Below are positions 11,578 to 24,900 of a stretch of DNA of 64,000 bases, in pieces. Numbering within the stretch: position 1 is the first letter of the stretch; each line of letters starts with the position of its first letter. The position numbers were made by a program, and so were the translations under genes. The stretch covers positions 5,513,205 to 5,577,204 of the forward strand of contig NC_087378.1 of assembly GCF_963675165.1 (NCBI RefSeq), in the 5' to 3' direction. A model generated the notes under the pieces. It was not told where the DNA came from. It worked only from the letters and a program-made list of their open reading frames with translations, and did no database searches. The DNA comes from Halichondria panicea (lineage: Eukaryota; Porifera; Demospongiae; Suberitida; Halichondriidae).

Positions 11578-12344
11578 TACGGTGGCCCTGAGTGCTACAC
11601 ATAGTTGACAGTTTATACTTGATAGTTTAAACATATAGTTGGCACTTTGCAGTTGCTACTTGATAGCTCAAACGCCTAGTTGCTAGTTGCTAGTTGCTAG
11701 TTGGCAGTTGGTAGATAGTTGGCAGTTGACAGTTGGTAGTTCGTGACCTTTAAACTTTGCAACGACTAATGCGCCCACTTCATAAATTATTCTAGATTTG
11801 TTTCTCTAAGCCTTCATTGATAGGGGAAACCCTACTTAATGTATAGCGGACACACGTTAGTGCCGTCTGATGCCAGCAAAGACTATATATGTTCGACGCC
11901 AGTTAGCAAATGTTGTATGTAGATCTTTGCACTGCCTCTAATCTTTCAGCCATAAAATTAACCAAAATTTGAGTAGAATCCAAGATATTAAAATTATGAT
12001 ACTGACACCGGCTGGCCCATAATAATTGTGCTAAGATATCTATAGCTGGCGTAAGGCGACAATAATGTGTGTTTTAATAATTATGTCTACACATCTAGGT
12101 AGGGAGGCAATTTCAAGTCTAATCCCCATGCACCTATATTCCCGGCAGGGGGGGGGAATTATAGAAACAAGTTTTGTATGGCATCTAGATAATTCAGATT
12201 AATTAATAAAGTTTAAAGGTCACGAATATTACCATCTGCCAACTACGCGTTTGAACTATCAAGTAGCAACTGTGAACTAGCAACTACGCATTTGAACTAT
12301 CAAGTACGAACTATCAACTATGAGTAGCACTCGAGGCCACCGTA
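11578..12344. mobile_element. 767-bp foldback-like element with tandem GTTGCTAGTT arms
   Basis: The left arm (11578-11760) starts TACGGTGGCC and contains runs of the 8-10 bp unit GTTGCTAGTT / AGTTGGCAGT. The right arm (12190-12344) is its inverse, ending GGCCACCGTA and containing CAACTACGCGTTTGAACTAT units. The interior is AT-rich and noncoding. It lies inside the WDR1 pseudo-duplicate. Confidence 0.8.
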
Positions 12345-12692
12345 CACATTGAGCTGTATGAATATTTAAAATACGAAATATTTAATTAGGCAGCTTATAC
12401 GAAAATGTGCACCAACGAAAATATACTCGCTATACAGTATTTGCCAAATATTAATACTCTCCGTTATACGGTACATACAGACATAATTATTTGTGTGTGG
12501 GCGCGTGCATTCCTTCTTAGCATGGAGGTAAACTATGTCTAGACAGGTAGCTCCCATGTTGAAATACAATATGTACATGGGGTGGATGAAGCTCAAAAAT
12601 GAGCCAATTAATAGCATCAGAGACACATTGTGTTAGTCCAAATTCGAAGTACATGCAGGTATAATTAATTATTTTTTATCAGTTAGCTAGTA

Positions 12693-12992
12693 CAGTAGAA
12701 CCTCGATTATCCGGCCCTCCATTATCCGGAACCTCGATTATCCGGCTTGGCAGTTTTCAGATTAAATAATTCAGAAAATGGGCGTGTCCCTAAAATGCGC
12801 ATGCGCGTTGCAGCTGTTACCATGGAGACATGCCTGCTTATCTTCTGCGCATGCGCAGACAACCATGCGGCACTGCTGTTTATCAATAAAGTGGGTGGAT
12901 CAAGGCGTGGTTTATCTATTCGATTATCCGGCATATTCACTTATCCGGCCTGCTTCTGGGACCAAGGTGTCCGGATAATCGAGGTTCTACTG
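12693..12992. mobile_element. 300-bp pogo/Tigger-like MITE
   Basis: The ends are CAGTAGAACCTCGATTATCC and GGATAATCGAGGTTCTACTG, an essentially perfect inverted repeat with internal repeats of ATTATCCGG. It is flanked by TA at 12691-12692 and 12993-12994. These ends closely resemble animal Tigger elements. Short frames inside are not genes. Confidence 0.9.
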
Positions 12993-13024
12993 TATGTGCT
13001 TCTGTTTTGTATCAATTACTTTAT

Positions 13025-13365
13025 TATGAAAATAACTATATATATGTACATGAACACCAATAGCTGTTGGAGCATTCTACCAGGTTTGGTTTTCGTCAGC
13101 AAGATCACAATAAGATGACTTTTGTCTAGTTTCAATATTGATATAATTATATATATGTACATGAACACCAATAGCTGTTGGAGCATTCTACCAGGTTTGG
13201 TTTTCGTCAGCAAGATCACAATAAGATGACTTTTGTCTAGTTTCAATATTGATATAATTATATATATGTACATGAACACCAATAGCTGTTGGAGCATTCT
13301 ACCAGGTTTGGTTTTCGTCAGCAAGATCACAATAAGATGACTTTTATCTAGTTTCAATATTGATA
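13025..13365. repeat. Three tandem copies of a 111-bp unit
   Basis: The anchor TGAACACCAATAGC recurs at 13051, 13162 and 13273, period 111 bp, with almost no divergence between units. As 111 is a multiple of three, a repetitive frame stays open on the minus strand, but this is a by-product of the repeat. Confidence 0.93.
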
Positions 13366-13439
13366 TTTGCGATCATCGAATTCATTAAACTCGCAAAGTA
13401 TACGCATAATTATGTTTGATGACTGCAAAACATAGTAGC

Positions 13440-13740
13440 ATGGGAGTGTTACATAACTAGCAGGTCATCTATCACGGGAAATGCAGGGCTAATGATAGTC
13501 AGGCACAGGTGCTGATTCTGTGAGATGACCCTGAGTGGGTGGATGACAACCAGTACATATATAATAATGTAGCTTGCATTATGGGAAATTAAAGCAATAC
13601 TTTTAATGGGCAAGCATGGGAGTGTTTACATAACTAGCAGGTCATCTATCACGGGGAATCCAGGGCTAATGATAGTCAGGCGCACAGGTGCTGATTCTGT
13701 GAGATGACCCTGAGTGGGTGGATGACAACCAGTACATAAT
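13440..13740. repeat. Two tandem copies of a WDR1 pseudo-exon segment, period about 176 bp
   Basis: Both copies contain ACATAACTAGCAGGTCATCT and GAGATGACCCTGAGTGGGTG, and both match 18424-18520 of WDR1. The tandem duplication is confined to the pseudogene. Confidence 0.85.
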
Positions 13741-13849
13741 CATTTATGTATGTAATTGACTAGATGTGCGTACTAGTGGAAGGGGTTATAGTCTCTGTCA
13801 GTGTGTTTGTTGGTTTTCTGTAATACAGCCTCAATATTGTGGTAGATCG

Positions 13850-13960
13850 CAATCAACATATACCTCTTCACCTCTTCTAATAGTTTTGAGCGAAAGTAAA
13901 ACAACAGCGAGAGGCGCTAGCACAGCGCAGCTTGCACCACTTGTTATGTCATTGTTTATT
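13850..13960. repeat. Short dispersed repeat shared with 61890-61965
   Basis: The shared blocks are TTTTGAGCGAAAG and CTAGCACAG-GCAGCTTGCACCACT. The second copy lies in an RRP12 intron. Ends are not defined. Confidence 0.55.
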
Positions 13961-14982
13961 GACTCTTCTGTGATCATACGTACATGTAGGTATAGACCTA
14001 GCCATGGCGCATGGGTAAGGTTCAAATATATATAAGGAAACAATACTTGTACAGTGATGTACAACACTAATCTCAGAACTGCACCTCAGGCCAAGCTTGA
14101 TGTATCCGGAGAGAGACAGAGTATGTAACTGCCTTGGGTCTTAACCCTCGAGTTAATAAACAAGGCACTTATACATGACTGTGCGGCACAACACTGATAG
14201 TCTCCATATCACAGATCTTGCTGGTCCTGTCCTCTGAGGGAGTGAGCACTTGCTTTGCTGTCAGGGCTCCACGCAGCTCAGCTGCAAAGAGAAAAACTGA
14301 CATGTATATATACCTGTGTTGTTTTAACTTGTGCTTCAATTGTCCTACCAATCCATGTACAGTGTGTAAAACTATTCCAATTCCACCAAACAACTACATG
14401 TGTACAGTGCATTATTGTAGTGTTCGTAAACCGGGTTAAATGCGACGCTCTTTCAAATTACGAGTTTTCACGCAAATCACAAATAAAAAACATAAAGGTA
14501 ATTGTTAGAAATGCAATAGGGCTTGGGTATACAGTGTCATTGGCAAAGATACGCATTCAAAACCAGGTACAAGGCAAGAGGCCTTCTGCATACCCCAGAT
14601 TGAGCTTTCTAAGAGCTACGAAATAACTCTTACTGTACTAGATTTTCGAGGTTTTTGAGGATTAACCTCGAACCTTGAATTTTAGTGCCTCGAAAATTGG
14701 TTTACTTTCGGTTAGAAGACTGTAGGGGTGTGGTCATTCGAACCTCTATCTTCGAAAATAAAATGTGCAAAATGTTTAGTTTGAGCAATTTGTGCCTACT
14801 ATATATTTCATTAGCTACACTGTATTAGTTCTGTGCAACTAGACATAACTTTGGGAATTTGAGACCAAGTGAAATTGATCAACCCATATATAGTTATAAG
14901 ATTCCTACGAGTAGGGGAGTGAGAGTGAAGAGTGAGAGTGAAGTAATGCAAATTACAGTTTGCATTTTTCACTCATAGATAT

Positions 14983-15286
14983 TAGCCTCGAGACCAGGCC
15001 GTTCGTTGTCTGAAAGAACCCCTGGTCAAGTTCCAATGTAGAACTCGTCTAGCTAAGTCAGCGAGTGGTTAGGCTCGAGTAGTTGTGAGCATAATTGCAG
15101 TAACCGCAAACACAACAATACTATAGCCAGCTGAACGTTACTGTAAGCATCATAATGATATTCACGGGTAAGTATGGTTGTTGTGGGCAATTATGGTCCA
15201 AGAAATTCCTGGACCAACAACTTCTACATTGGAACTTGACCAGGCGTTCTTTCAAACAACGAATGGCCTGCATGGTCTCGAGGCTA
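14983..15286. mobile_element. 304-bp MITE of the TAGCCTCG family with 9-bp duplication
   Basis: The ends are TAGCCTCGAGACCAGGCC and an inverse ending GGTCTCGAGGCTA. Inner inverted blocks include GTTCCAATGTAGAA against TTCTACATTGGAAC. The target duplication CATAGATAT is at 14974-14982 and 15287-15295. Confidence 0.92.
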
Positions 15287-15299
15287 CATAGATATAATT

Positions 15300-15937
15300 A
15301 TATGCATGGGGTTCCTATGAGGGGGTGGGGGTGAACCAGTACGTATAGGTATAGTCCTAACATCTAGAACCCTCCTGATCATGAGCCATAATTTATATGA
15401 CTACAAGCACACATACGTACGTACTATACACACGTACACACAACTGGCACACAGATATACACACACAAAGTACAGTTGCATGCATAATTATGGGACCCAT
15501 GCTTCCATGCATGCAGTGAGCCTATATATATATATATATAGGCTGCATGTCTCCATGCAGACTTATAATTATAGTAACCTTCTGTAGGTCTTGCTCTCTC
15601 AAACTTTGATTTTAATTTTCCCAATTTAATGACGTAGTCTACATGCTATAAAGACACACCCATCATGATTGTTGTAACTTCTGACTCTAGCTTCCAGGGT
15701 GGTTTTCCTCTTCAGCTGCAGCCTCCTATTATGAAAAATCAGGCAGGGCTTCATTTTAGCATGCATAGACTCACATCACTAGGTATTCACTCCAATGTAC
15801 AGTAGACACACACTAACTATACTGTTCACAATATTAAACGAATGTAATTTACTAGACTATAAAAGCTGGATAATCTACAATGAATTTAGAAGCGTCACAA
15901 AGCTAAAACAGTTAAAATAAACATGAGTTTCAACGTC
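15300..15937. other. Noncoding spacer downstream of WDR1
   Basis: AT-rich with a (TA)n run at about 15522-15540 and CA-rich stretches. No gene is seen; it probably includes the WDR1 3' UTR and polyadenylation signal. Confidence 0.5.
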
Positions 15938-18900
15938 CTATGCTTGTTCCCAGATCCTGATGCAACAGTCATGGCCACAGCTTGCAAACTGCTTGTCGTT
16001 AATCCAACAAACTCCGGACACGATAGAAAGAGGATGGGCACCTAGAAAGAATATACAGCAATGAACACTAGCGATATAAGCCAATTTTGATTGTAGAAAT
16101 ACTCAGGGCTTCGAAAAAGTATTACCTGAGAATTTAGAAAAGACAGCTAGAACTTCAAATGGAAATAGCTACAAGTATTGTTCATACATACAACATTTTA
16201 TTCCAGGAAGCTTACCTTTGATCATCTCAATTCTTTCACCCTTGACTGGGTCCCAGACAATGATGCTGGTATCAATTGACCCGGATACAATCTGGGAGGA
16301 GTCTTGCGACCAGTCTAGAGACATGACTCGTGCGGAGTGAAAGACGAGTCTCTTCTTCTCCTGCAACATGGTGAAACGTGATTAGCTCGTACATTCATAA
16401 ATGGGCAGTACGATAGTGAAATACGATCAACAATTAAGAGTACTAACTGTATAACGGTGTACCTGATAGTTGGCAGCATCGAACACAACAATGCTTTTGC
16501 CAGAAGTTATGGCAACCGATTTTCCATCGGGGGAATATGCAATAACTGTGATCTGTTCCCCAACACTGAGTGTTGTCTTTGCAGAAAGGGTGTCACCGTT
16601 TACAGTGTAAACATACACCTTGGAGTTCTGGGTGTGTGCAAAAATGTGTCACCGTTTACAGTGTAAACATACACCTTGGAGTTCTGGGTGTGTGCAAAAA
16701 TATAAGCTGAAAAGTTCAAGTATTACTAATCAGTAAACCTCCGAAGCCATATGGCTACTCAAGCATTTCAGCCTCTAAACTGTAGTCGTAATCCTGTTTG
16801 GCCTCGCATACTTGCATACTTATTGTAGAAATTTTGGTACATCAGTATTCTATTTTCCCCCACCTTTCCTCCGACAGCCACCTCAGGCTCAGAGGGGTGG
16901 AAGGCAACACAGACAGGCTCATAATCAACGGAAAGGGACGAGACTTTTGTGCCATCCCTGGCCACAAGGACATCGAGGTTAGTAGTGATGACAGCCAGAC
17001 CATCGCGCCCCACAGCTAGACCAGACGGGTCTCGGTCAGGGATGTTCAGACTTTGGGCACTGGGTGAGGAAGGAAAAGCATGTGATAACAAAAAAAGCAA
17101 GTACATTAGAACAGCTTCTGTATACAGTACATTCTATGCTGTGTGGGTGCATTCATTCAATAGCTGAAATTAAATGGCTAGATACAAAAAAGGAAATATA
17201 TTAAGAGGAAACATGGAGGAAACCATGCTTGATTACCCAAGAGAGCACCAAGAAGCATACAAAGCAGCACAATTTGTCACAACGCCATTCACATGTACAT
17301 GCCATTCACATCAACCTTTCTATAAAAAGAAAGAGGATCAAGGCTCTCATTTACCTCTACGCAAAAAAAGGGGTGCCCCTGTTGCTATACTACCTAGCAT
17401 GAAAGGAGCTATAGATAGCTAAACTTCTTGATCATTGTGGGGGGTGAGAGCCTCAAAATACTGTGATTTCTGGATAATTTGCAGTTTACATGTATGCACA
17501 CATCAAGCATGCAATGGATACAGGGCCCTATTTTTGACATGAGTTACATTACAGAGAAAATGGACCGGGAACGAGGTTAATACTTACTCAAACTCATTTG
17601 TGGCAGCTTGGATGATTTTAAAGCTTTTGTCCAGTCCGAGAGAGTATACCTTGTCGGGTGTAGCCTGGATGGTGTTGATGCAGTTGGTGTGGGCCTGCCC
17701 AGACACAAGGTCCACCTCACCACTTTCAACATTCCAATAGCGTGCTCAAAATCAAGGCAAATATACATTAAATTCACATACGTGTGTGTCTAACAAAAAC
17801 CTACGACAACATAATTTATTGGAACTCCTACAATTCGAACAATATTCAGATAGTAGCGTCCATGTGCAAGCTGTTGCAGCATAGGAATTAAAGCCTTCGA
17901 TTAGCATTCAGTTACTTTATCTACTGACAAACATTGTCACAGTGGGGGGGGGGGGGCTACACACAACATAAACCAATTACACTGTAACCCTGTAAATGTA
18001 CGTGTGTAGGATATTAATCCTGCCAGTGAAACTTCCTGCGTAAATAGTGGAGCGGTCAGCAGATGTGGATAGGGCAGTCAGATTCTTTTGCTGACCCTGC
18101 AGTAGATACATTAATTATACACACACTAATGTTGAAAAAGCATATAACGTGCATTGTTTGGCAGGGTTTAATTACTTCAGTGATGGTTGATTTTCACCTG
18201 CTTGATTTGTTCTGAAAGTAAATTTCTTACTCATGCTTGCAATCATCCACTCAATATTTGGAACCCCCGTGTGTAAAATCCTGAAAGAAACCCTAACCCC
18301 TGTTCAACGCTATTGCTAATGCGATGTGTACTTATGGCAAAAACCATTAAAAACTAATGGGTCAAAGACGTTTCTGAATGTTTGCGTAAGTATTAAATGT
18401 GTATATAAACACGTATCATATATCATGGGGGATACAGGGCTAATTGATAGATATGCACAGCTGCTGATTATGTGAGCCCACCCTAATGACCCTGAGTGGC
18501 TTGTCAGGGTTGTTGACGTCCAAGTAGTTGATGTATCCAGAGAGGGAGACAGAGAGTATGTTGCTGCCTTGCCACAGACAACTTACCTGCTGGTCATCAA
18601 CTTGGCTGCCCATCTTGAACTCACTGAACATGGGAAACTTTGGTAAATATGTTTCAGGTTTGTTTATCACACTTAACAAATCAACACAAAGTGTACAGCT
18701 GCTGGTTGAATTGCATGGAGACAAACAAATAATAAGTGCATGTGCACACGCAGCTACTAGCTACATGCACAGAATAAATAGACAGACATATATTGCACAA
18801 ACAAACACAATGGGCACAGCATAAAATGCTCTGGAGAAGTTTGTACTATAAATGAAATTGGGTTGATGGGCTATAGTAACAGCATGGTTGCTCAACTATA

Positions 18901-21900
18901 ACTACTAGAGCACTCAAGTGCTAACCCTCGGCTGTTGAATGAAAATTCATCAGAGGATAGATACTGGTAAAGGGTCACTTCGCTGCAAATAATTATGTAT
19001 CTTACCTCATGTGTAGAGCTAACCAATGTGCATCTTACTTTTGCTCGCTTTTACATGACAACGAAGCTTTAAAACAAACCAGCGAACTACTATACCCGTG
19101 GCCGCCCACGCGCACCTTGGGTAACAATAGATATGACAATTACAGGCTTCCCACACAATGCAAACAAGGAACTTACGTCACAACACTGTTAGTCTCCACA
19201 TCCCACATCTTACAGGTCTTATCCCCTGAGGCAGTGAGCACTTGCCTACTGTCAGGGCTCCAGCTCAACTGTAACAGAGAAACGGACAGGTACACATCAC
19301 GTACTACATGTACATGTATGCACTTGCAAGTGTAGCCTTAAACTTGTGTTTCAGTTATCCTCCCTCTCATATATCGTGTATACTGTTAACAACTAGCCCA
19401 ATGCCGCCATACCATACATGTAGAACCAAATTACACAACTACATGTACATGTGCAATGTAGTGTTCCAGTCAGTGTCCGGCAAGAGGCCTATTGTGTACC
19501 ACTAGATTGAGAGTGATAATAGGCTTCTACATGTATATTAGCAACACGTTCACTAGAAATATGGATGACTTTTAAGATGACGCAATGTACTACATAATTT
19601 TGAAGGATTTGAGCACAAAGAGATACAGGAGTGCATGAATACACTCCTGAACGTAACAAGAATTCACCCCGTGCATTGAGCTTCATTGCACAGCACAAAA
19701 CGGATACAACAATTTCTTATCGCATTGTCCTTATTATACAACACTATTATTATGGGAATGAGTATTTTTTTGTCGCTTTCGAAGATTGCCTACAAGTTTC
19801 AACTCAACTACTGTCTCATTAGCAGTTAAATCAGTCCATGAAAGGTCTAGTTTGCTCAAACAGCTCATTTGTGTGTCCACACGCACACGCACCAATCATT
19901 CTACCCTTGCTGCAGCTGGCAAACATGGAGGGGGGGGGGGGGTAATTGCTTATCAAAACTTGTTTTTCCCAGAAATTGATCCCAATTTAATAGTAGAGTA
20001 AGTATATAATAATAGAGTAAATATGTACTTACTCAATTGGGATCAGTTTCTGGGAAAAAATGCAAAGCAGATAGGTTCCCATAGATAAGGTCCTAACTTC
20101 CTATGAGCGAGCAAAATATGCAGAGCAATACATAATAGCTTGCTATGAGAGAGTGGGGTGAACCAGTAGCTACCCACAGCTATGTGTGCACAATTAGACA
20201 CTCCGTTGGGCCCTGACCATAATTATCACTCCCACATGCAAATGCACGCATGTGTGCACAAACACAAACACACAGTATCGTCACATAGGGACCTACACAG
20301 TAGATGCCTCCAGAGTGAGCCTTGTCTCCACCCAAACTAGTAACTTTCTCTGCTGTCTTGCCATTGTAGAGGAAGGCTTGGCCATCAGCACCTCCAGTGC
20401 AGACGAGCTCACCATCAGGAGAGAAACGAACAATGTTCACAAAACGAGTGTGGCCCTGCAGTGTTACAAAAACATTTCACTATTCATTGACACAAGCAGA
20501 CAACACAGAAATGCTGTAAGCATGCACAGTGTGTCAGAATAAATGAAAACAGTGCGGGTGCTGATGCTTTTGTGGAGGCGAAAAGCTAGATCTAGCTATT
20601 AAATACACACGTGTATAATTGCATTTGCATGCATGCAGGGAATTGGAAATGATCAACCGTGATTGTTGCTGAAAAGTGTGCCAAAAGTGTGAAGTCCATA
20701 TAAATTATTGGCTGCCTCTCGAGAAACAGTGCAGCTTTGCAACACTTTCTCATTCTTTCAGCTCACCAGTAGCAGAGTATGAAATAGTAGCTTTTCAACC
20801 AATTTCAACACAACCACCAGCTGGAATGTCGTCATTGGAATGCGTTATTATATAACCACTTTTTTGTCTTTCTTGCCTCCACTCAAGAAATAGCAACCAC
20901 ATGAGCTTAACCGCGTGTCGTACCTCTCTGACAGCCATGTGCCTTCATGCATAATTATGCCTCGGTGCACATGCGCAAGCGAAGTATACGGTAGTGTGTT
21001 TGTGTGTGTCTGTGTAGACTGCTACAGCTGCTCAAGGATCAATCAAGTGCAAGTAAGAGTTCTATAGGCTTCTAGTCATGTTTTCTTGGATTTTAATTCG
21101 TGGATTTGCAAAATAATGCTTCGTTCTCGAGTTATGCCTAGTTTTGCTTACTTGGAATGCCATTGCAGCCTTTTCAGAAGAAGTGCGTAGCAAAACTTGT
21201 TCACCGAGTGTTGCTACTCTACTTAGTAGTTAGCTCTGCACTAGAACGCTAGCTATTGGTAGCTGCAAGAGTGAGAAGAGAGCTGATAGGCTCTGCTGAT
21301 ATAGCCATTAATTTTAGACATGAACTTTTGGCATCGATCGTTTTTAACAACAATCATGGTCGATCATTACCCACTATTTGAGTTCTGGATTCTACCTCCT
21401 GCATGCAGCAAAATTAATCAATGCAAAAATAATCATCAAATATTCATGATAAATTATAAACACTATTAGTAGCTGTATGTTACGTAGCTTTGGCACCTCC
21501 ACCGAGGCACCAGCACCCGCGGTGCTTTCATGTTATGTATCTTTGGCACCTCCACCAAGGCATCAGCACCCGTGGTGCTTTCATTTGGAACAGGGTCATC
21601 ATGATATAAAACACATGTTGTGTGCAATAATTCTCGTCCTCTGGCTTATTCCACAAAACACGTCTCATGCTAATATATATTATAGTACCTATGAATTATA
21701 GTTCCCGATTGCTTGAGGATAAAACGATGTATATATAATGTTGTTACATGTAGGTCTAGTCAGCCAATAAACGTAGAATATAAATCAGATACAAAAATTT
21801 AATTGTTCATTCTGTATGGGTTATCCGTTGGACTTTGGGACACTATAACCCATAGATATCTCATGTCCATGATCTACATGTAACTACATGTACCGTAGCG

Positions 21901-24900
21901 CTAGAAATATGCAAGTATAAAATATGCGTTTTTTGGCCATAATTTTTCCTTCTTCGATTATAGGATTGTACAGGCTTTGAATAAACGCAAATTTACACGT
22001 AATTGTGTAATACAAAATATACCACGTGATAGCAGCTCGCATAAATCGCATAAGTTAGTATCGTGCATTATAGCTATAATTATTACGGTATTACAATACG
22101 TAGTTCGATCGCTACTGTAACAAGAAGGCTTATAATTATTAGAGACACCTGAGTGAACTTAAGCCCACCTGCATTGCAGTCTTGTATCTGAATGGTGGCC
22201 CCTCGAACCAGCCTACATTCCTGTCCTCTCCAGCAGTCACCACACGGAATGGCCGCACGGGGCGGTAATCAATGGCATTGATAAACTTGCTGTGCCCTGT
22301 GATCTCCCCCACTGAACTACCAGAGTCCCACAGGAACACATGGCCAAATCTAGGTGGGGGAAATGTCAATTTAAGTATCTGGCCAGTACAGAGCAAACGC
22401 ATACACATTGATACTCTGTTGTACAAGTACATAAATTGATGCATGAAGTTATATCCCGTCGCTACGTTGCTGCTAAATGCAATATGCAGATGCGAAATGC
22501 ACTAAACAAAATGTCCCTCTGGTATTAGACTGACATATTAAAATAATAAGTATCAAAGTAAGTTCAGCCATGCATCACACTGTTTATGTTCAGCACTGCT
22601 GTTCTTTGCAACCATGCAGGTTTTTAAATTGTCCAAGATTATTGTGTGGAAGATTCTGTGTTCCTAGTCTTGTGATGCATTGCTTAGACAACTGCTGCAC
22701 CATATAGCACTATAGGCATCTAGAAGCGGTTCTTTTTGATTTTGCTGGGGGCTTGAGCTGTTTTGCAGCAGGGTAGAGCCGAGCTTCTTTGGCCTGGTTG
22801 TGAGGGTAGACCACCTGTTTGAGCAGCAGTAGTGGGGTCCAGGTGGGGCTGCTTTACAGTAAGGCGTTGGAACTGGTCCCAACAATTTTTGTGTCAAGCC
22901 ATTCGCTGCAGATACTGGCACAATATTGTCTAGAAAAGAGGAGCTGTGTCTAGGATTGTCTCTGTCATTTTGTGCAGTTCTATTTATTGTGTTACTAAGA
23001 CAGTGTTATGTTGCTATACCCTCGGGATATAAGTTATAGCATGTACACTCGGGATGCAGGCATATATTTCACTCAGCCCTTGTGCTTCAGTGCAATATAA
23101 TTATGCTATACATCCCTCGTGTTATGTCATAACTAAACATACATGTACGTACGTAGCCTTCTTCATACTACTGACTGTTTGCGCAAGCGCAAAATCGTTG
23201 GATATTTTCCCTGTAAAGTTTCAAACTGAAATTTTTACTAGATAAATATACAGACAAAGAATACAGAGTCATGCACCGAGCTATATAGCTAGCTAGAGAC
23301 AAAGCTGTAGGTTTGTTGCAGCAGCTTTTTTTCTTCTGATAAAGTGTGAGTACTGGGGAAATTCCCAGACGAAAGTAGTAGGTGGACCGTAGCAAAAAAG
23401 CATGAATCTCTATGTGGAGAGTTTTATCTAGAAATAGCTGCCAGTGGCCTCTGCTGTATCATCTTTCAGCCTGTAGAAGTCGCTCTAAGCATTCGTATCA
23501 GCACACAAACAAAACCTGAAAGTTCGATTAAAAAGAGGGCATTTTACATTAGTAAAATCCGGAAATGGTCGTCACTGTCCCTCACTGTCCGTTTATTACC
23601 TTGCTACTTTTCAGGCTGCACTCATTTCCAAAGGAGAACACTGACTTTCGTTGTTTTTACTGCCGTTGCTATTTTCTTCTTTAAAAAAATGATATCTATA
23701 TCATGCAATTGTGAAGTAAGGCACAATAGTTAGCGTCTCTCCGGTGCTCTACATGCTAAACTTTCACCAAGGTTAGTGTTAGATGGGCGTGGCCTGTGAG
23801 TGTCCATATAGGCTAGTGTCAGCTTTCACTCCATTCAGATGACCGTCATCCACACTGTTGCGGGCTGTGAGTCTTTTGTTAGCGTAGCAGGCTAAGGGTA
23901 GCTATTAGAATGCTATCAGATGGGCTAGAAACCTTCACAATTACTTCCTTCAATCCACTTCCGTTCGTTGTAACGTCATTGTTTTACGGAGCATATACGA
24001 TTGTTCCAAAGTCCTCTGTTTCTGCGGATTAGGTGGCGCATGCGCAAGCAGTTGATACCAGGCCCATCTTCAGAGGAAGTGCGGCCTGGGATCGAGGCTA
24101 GCCCACTCTACTAGAGGAAACTACTACGATGACCTACATGTATTGCAACATCGTACGATGACCTACATATAATATCGCACCATCGTACAGTACTGGAGAA
24201 TGACTAACTTTTACAACTAGAGCACTGAAGTGCTAACCCTCGGCTGTTGATATGATCTACAGGTGAAACCAAAAGAGTGTTATACAATGCTGCAAGTAAT
24301 AGGAGCTAGAGGATTTATTGTAGACTAGAATCACGGCAAACTTGCGAAGGCAGCAAAGAAGCCTGGAGTCTTAAAAATGGTTTAGCTCCTGTGGGGTACG
24401 GGTACGGTATGCTCTACGGGGCAGAAATAAGAAGCAACAACCACAAATCATAATTCTAGCTTTCTACTTTAGTGACCCTGTTCCATTGTTCCTGGTAAGG
24501 GATCACTTCAGCTGTAAGTATGTAGTTTACCTCGAATAAAGGCCGCGTGAAGTTAGCTAGCTGCCGCAGGTGCTAATCCCTTGGTAAGCACAAAGCTACG
24601 CACATATGCTATATAGCTATCAAATGCACACATACGTTTGCACACAGGGAATGGTGCAGATCGTTCCCAGGCCTTTCTTTTTCTTGCTGTTGTCATAGAT
24701 GCTGTTAGTCCAGTCTAGCTACATGTATCTCAACATAAATAGAAGGTACTGTACATTTGTAACAAAAATAAGGAGACAAAGTGAGGCAGCAAAGAAAGAA
24801 ATGAGCGTGCAGAAAAAAAAAAGAAAAACCTGGTTTGGGAAATCGCGTAATCCACGGATTTTTATGAAGATGGGCGATATGTAACCTTTTAGTGACTTTG

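Larger units (their letters stand above)
10170..14610 (-). pseudogene. Decayed tandem duplicate of the 3' half of WDR1
   Basis: Collinear, diverged copies of WDR1 exons lie in the same order and orientation as in the real gene downstream. Stretch 10170-10262 matches the last exon (15929-16046) with an internal deletion. Stretch 10517-10552 matches the exon at 16463-16510 and is cut by a pogo-like insertion. Stretch 11165-11300 matches 16860-17055, the two copies at 13440-13555 and 13617-13735 match 18424-18520, 14075-14125 matches 18527-18580, and 14170-14290 matches 19177-19268. Intron sequence to about 14610 also matches 19270-19520. No open frame survives and exons are missing, so this is a segmental duplication turned pseudogene rather than a retrocopy. 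Confidence 0.85.

Noticed and set aside
12747-13118. 123-codon plus-strand frame
   Set aside because: Spans the Tigger-like MITE end and the tandem repeat; chance opening.
13016-13357. 113-codon minus-strand frame with internally repeated protein
   Set aside because: It is a translation of the 111-bp tandem repeat; the frame stays open only because the unit is a multiple of three.
14210-14290. A functional extra WDR1 exon
   Set aside because: Copy of exon 19268-19177 with disrupted frame, lying beyond the WDR1 stop codon; part of the decayed duplicate.
15381-15587. CRISPR-like or regulatory repeat array
   Set aside because: Only CA/TA-rich low-complexity sequence; no regular repeat-spacer pattern.
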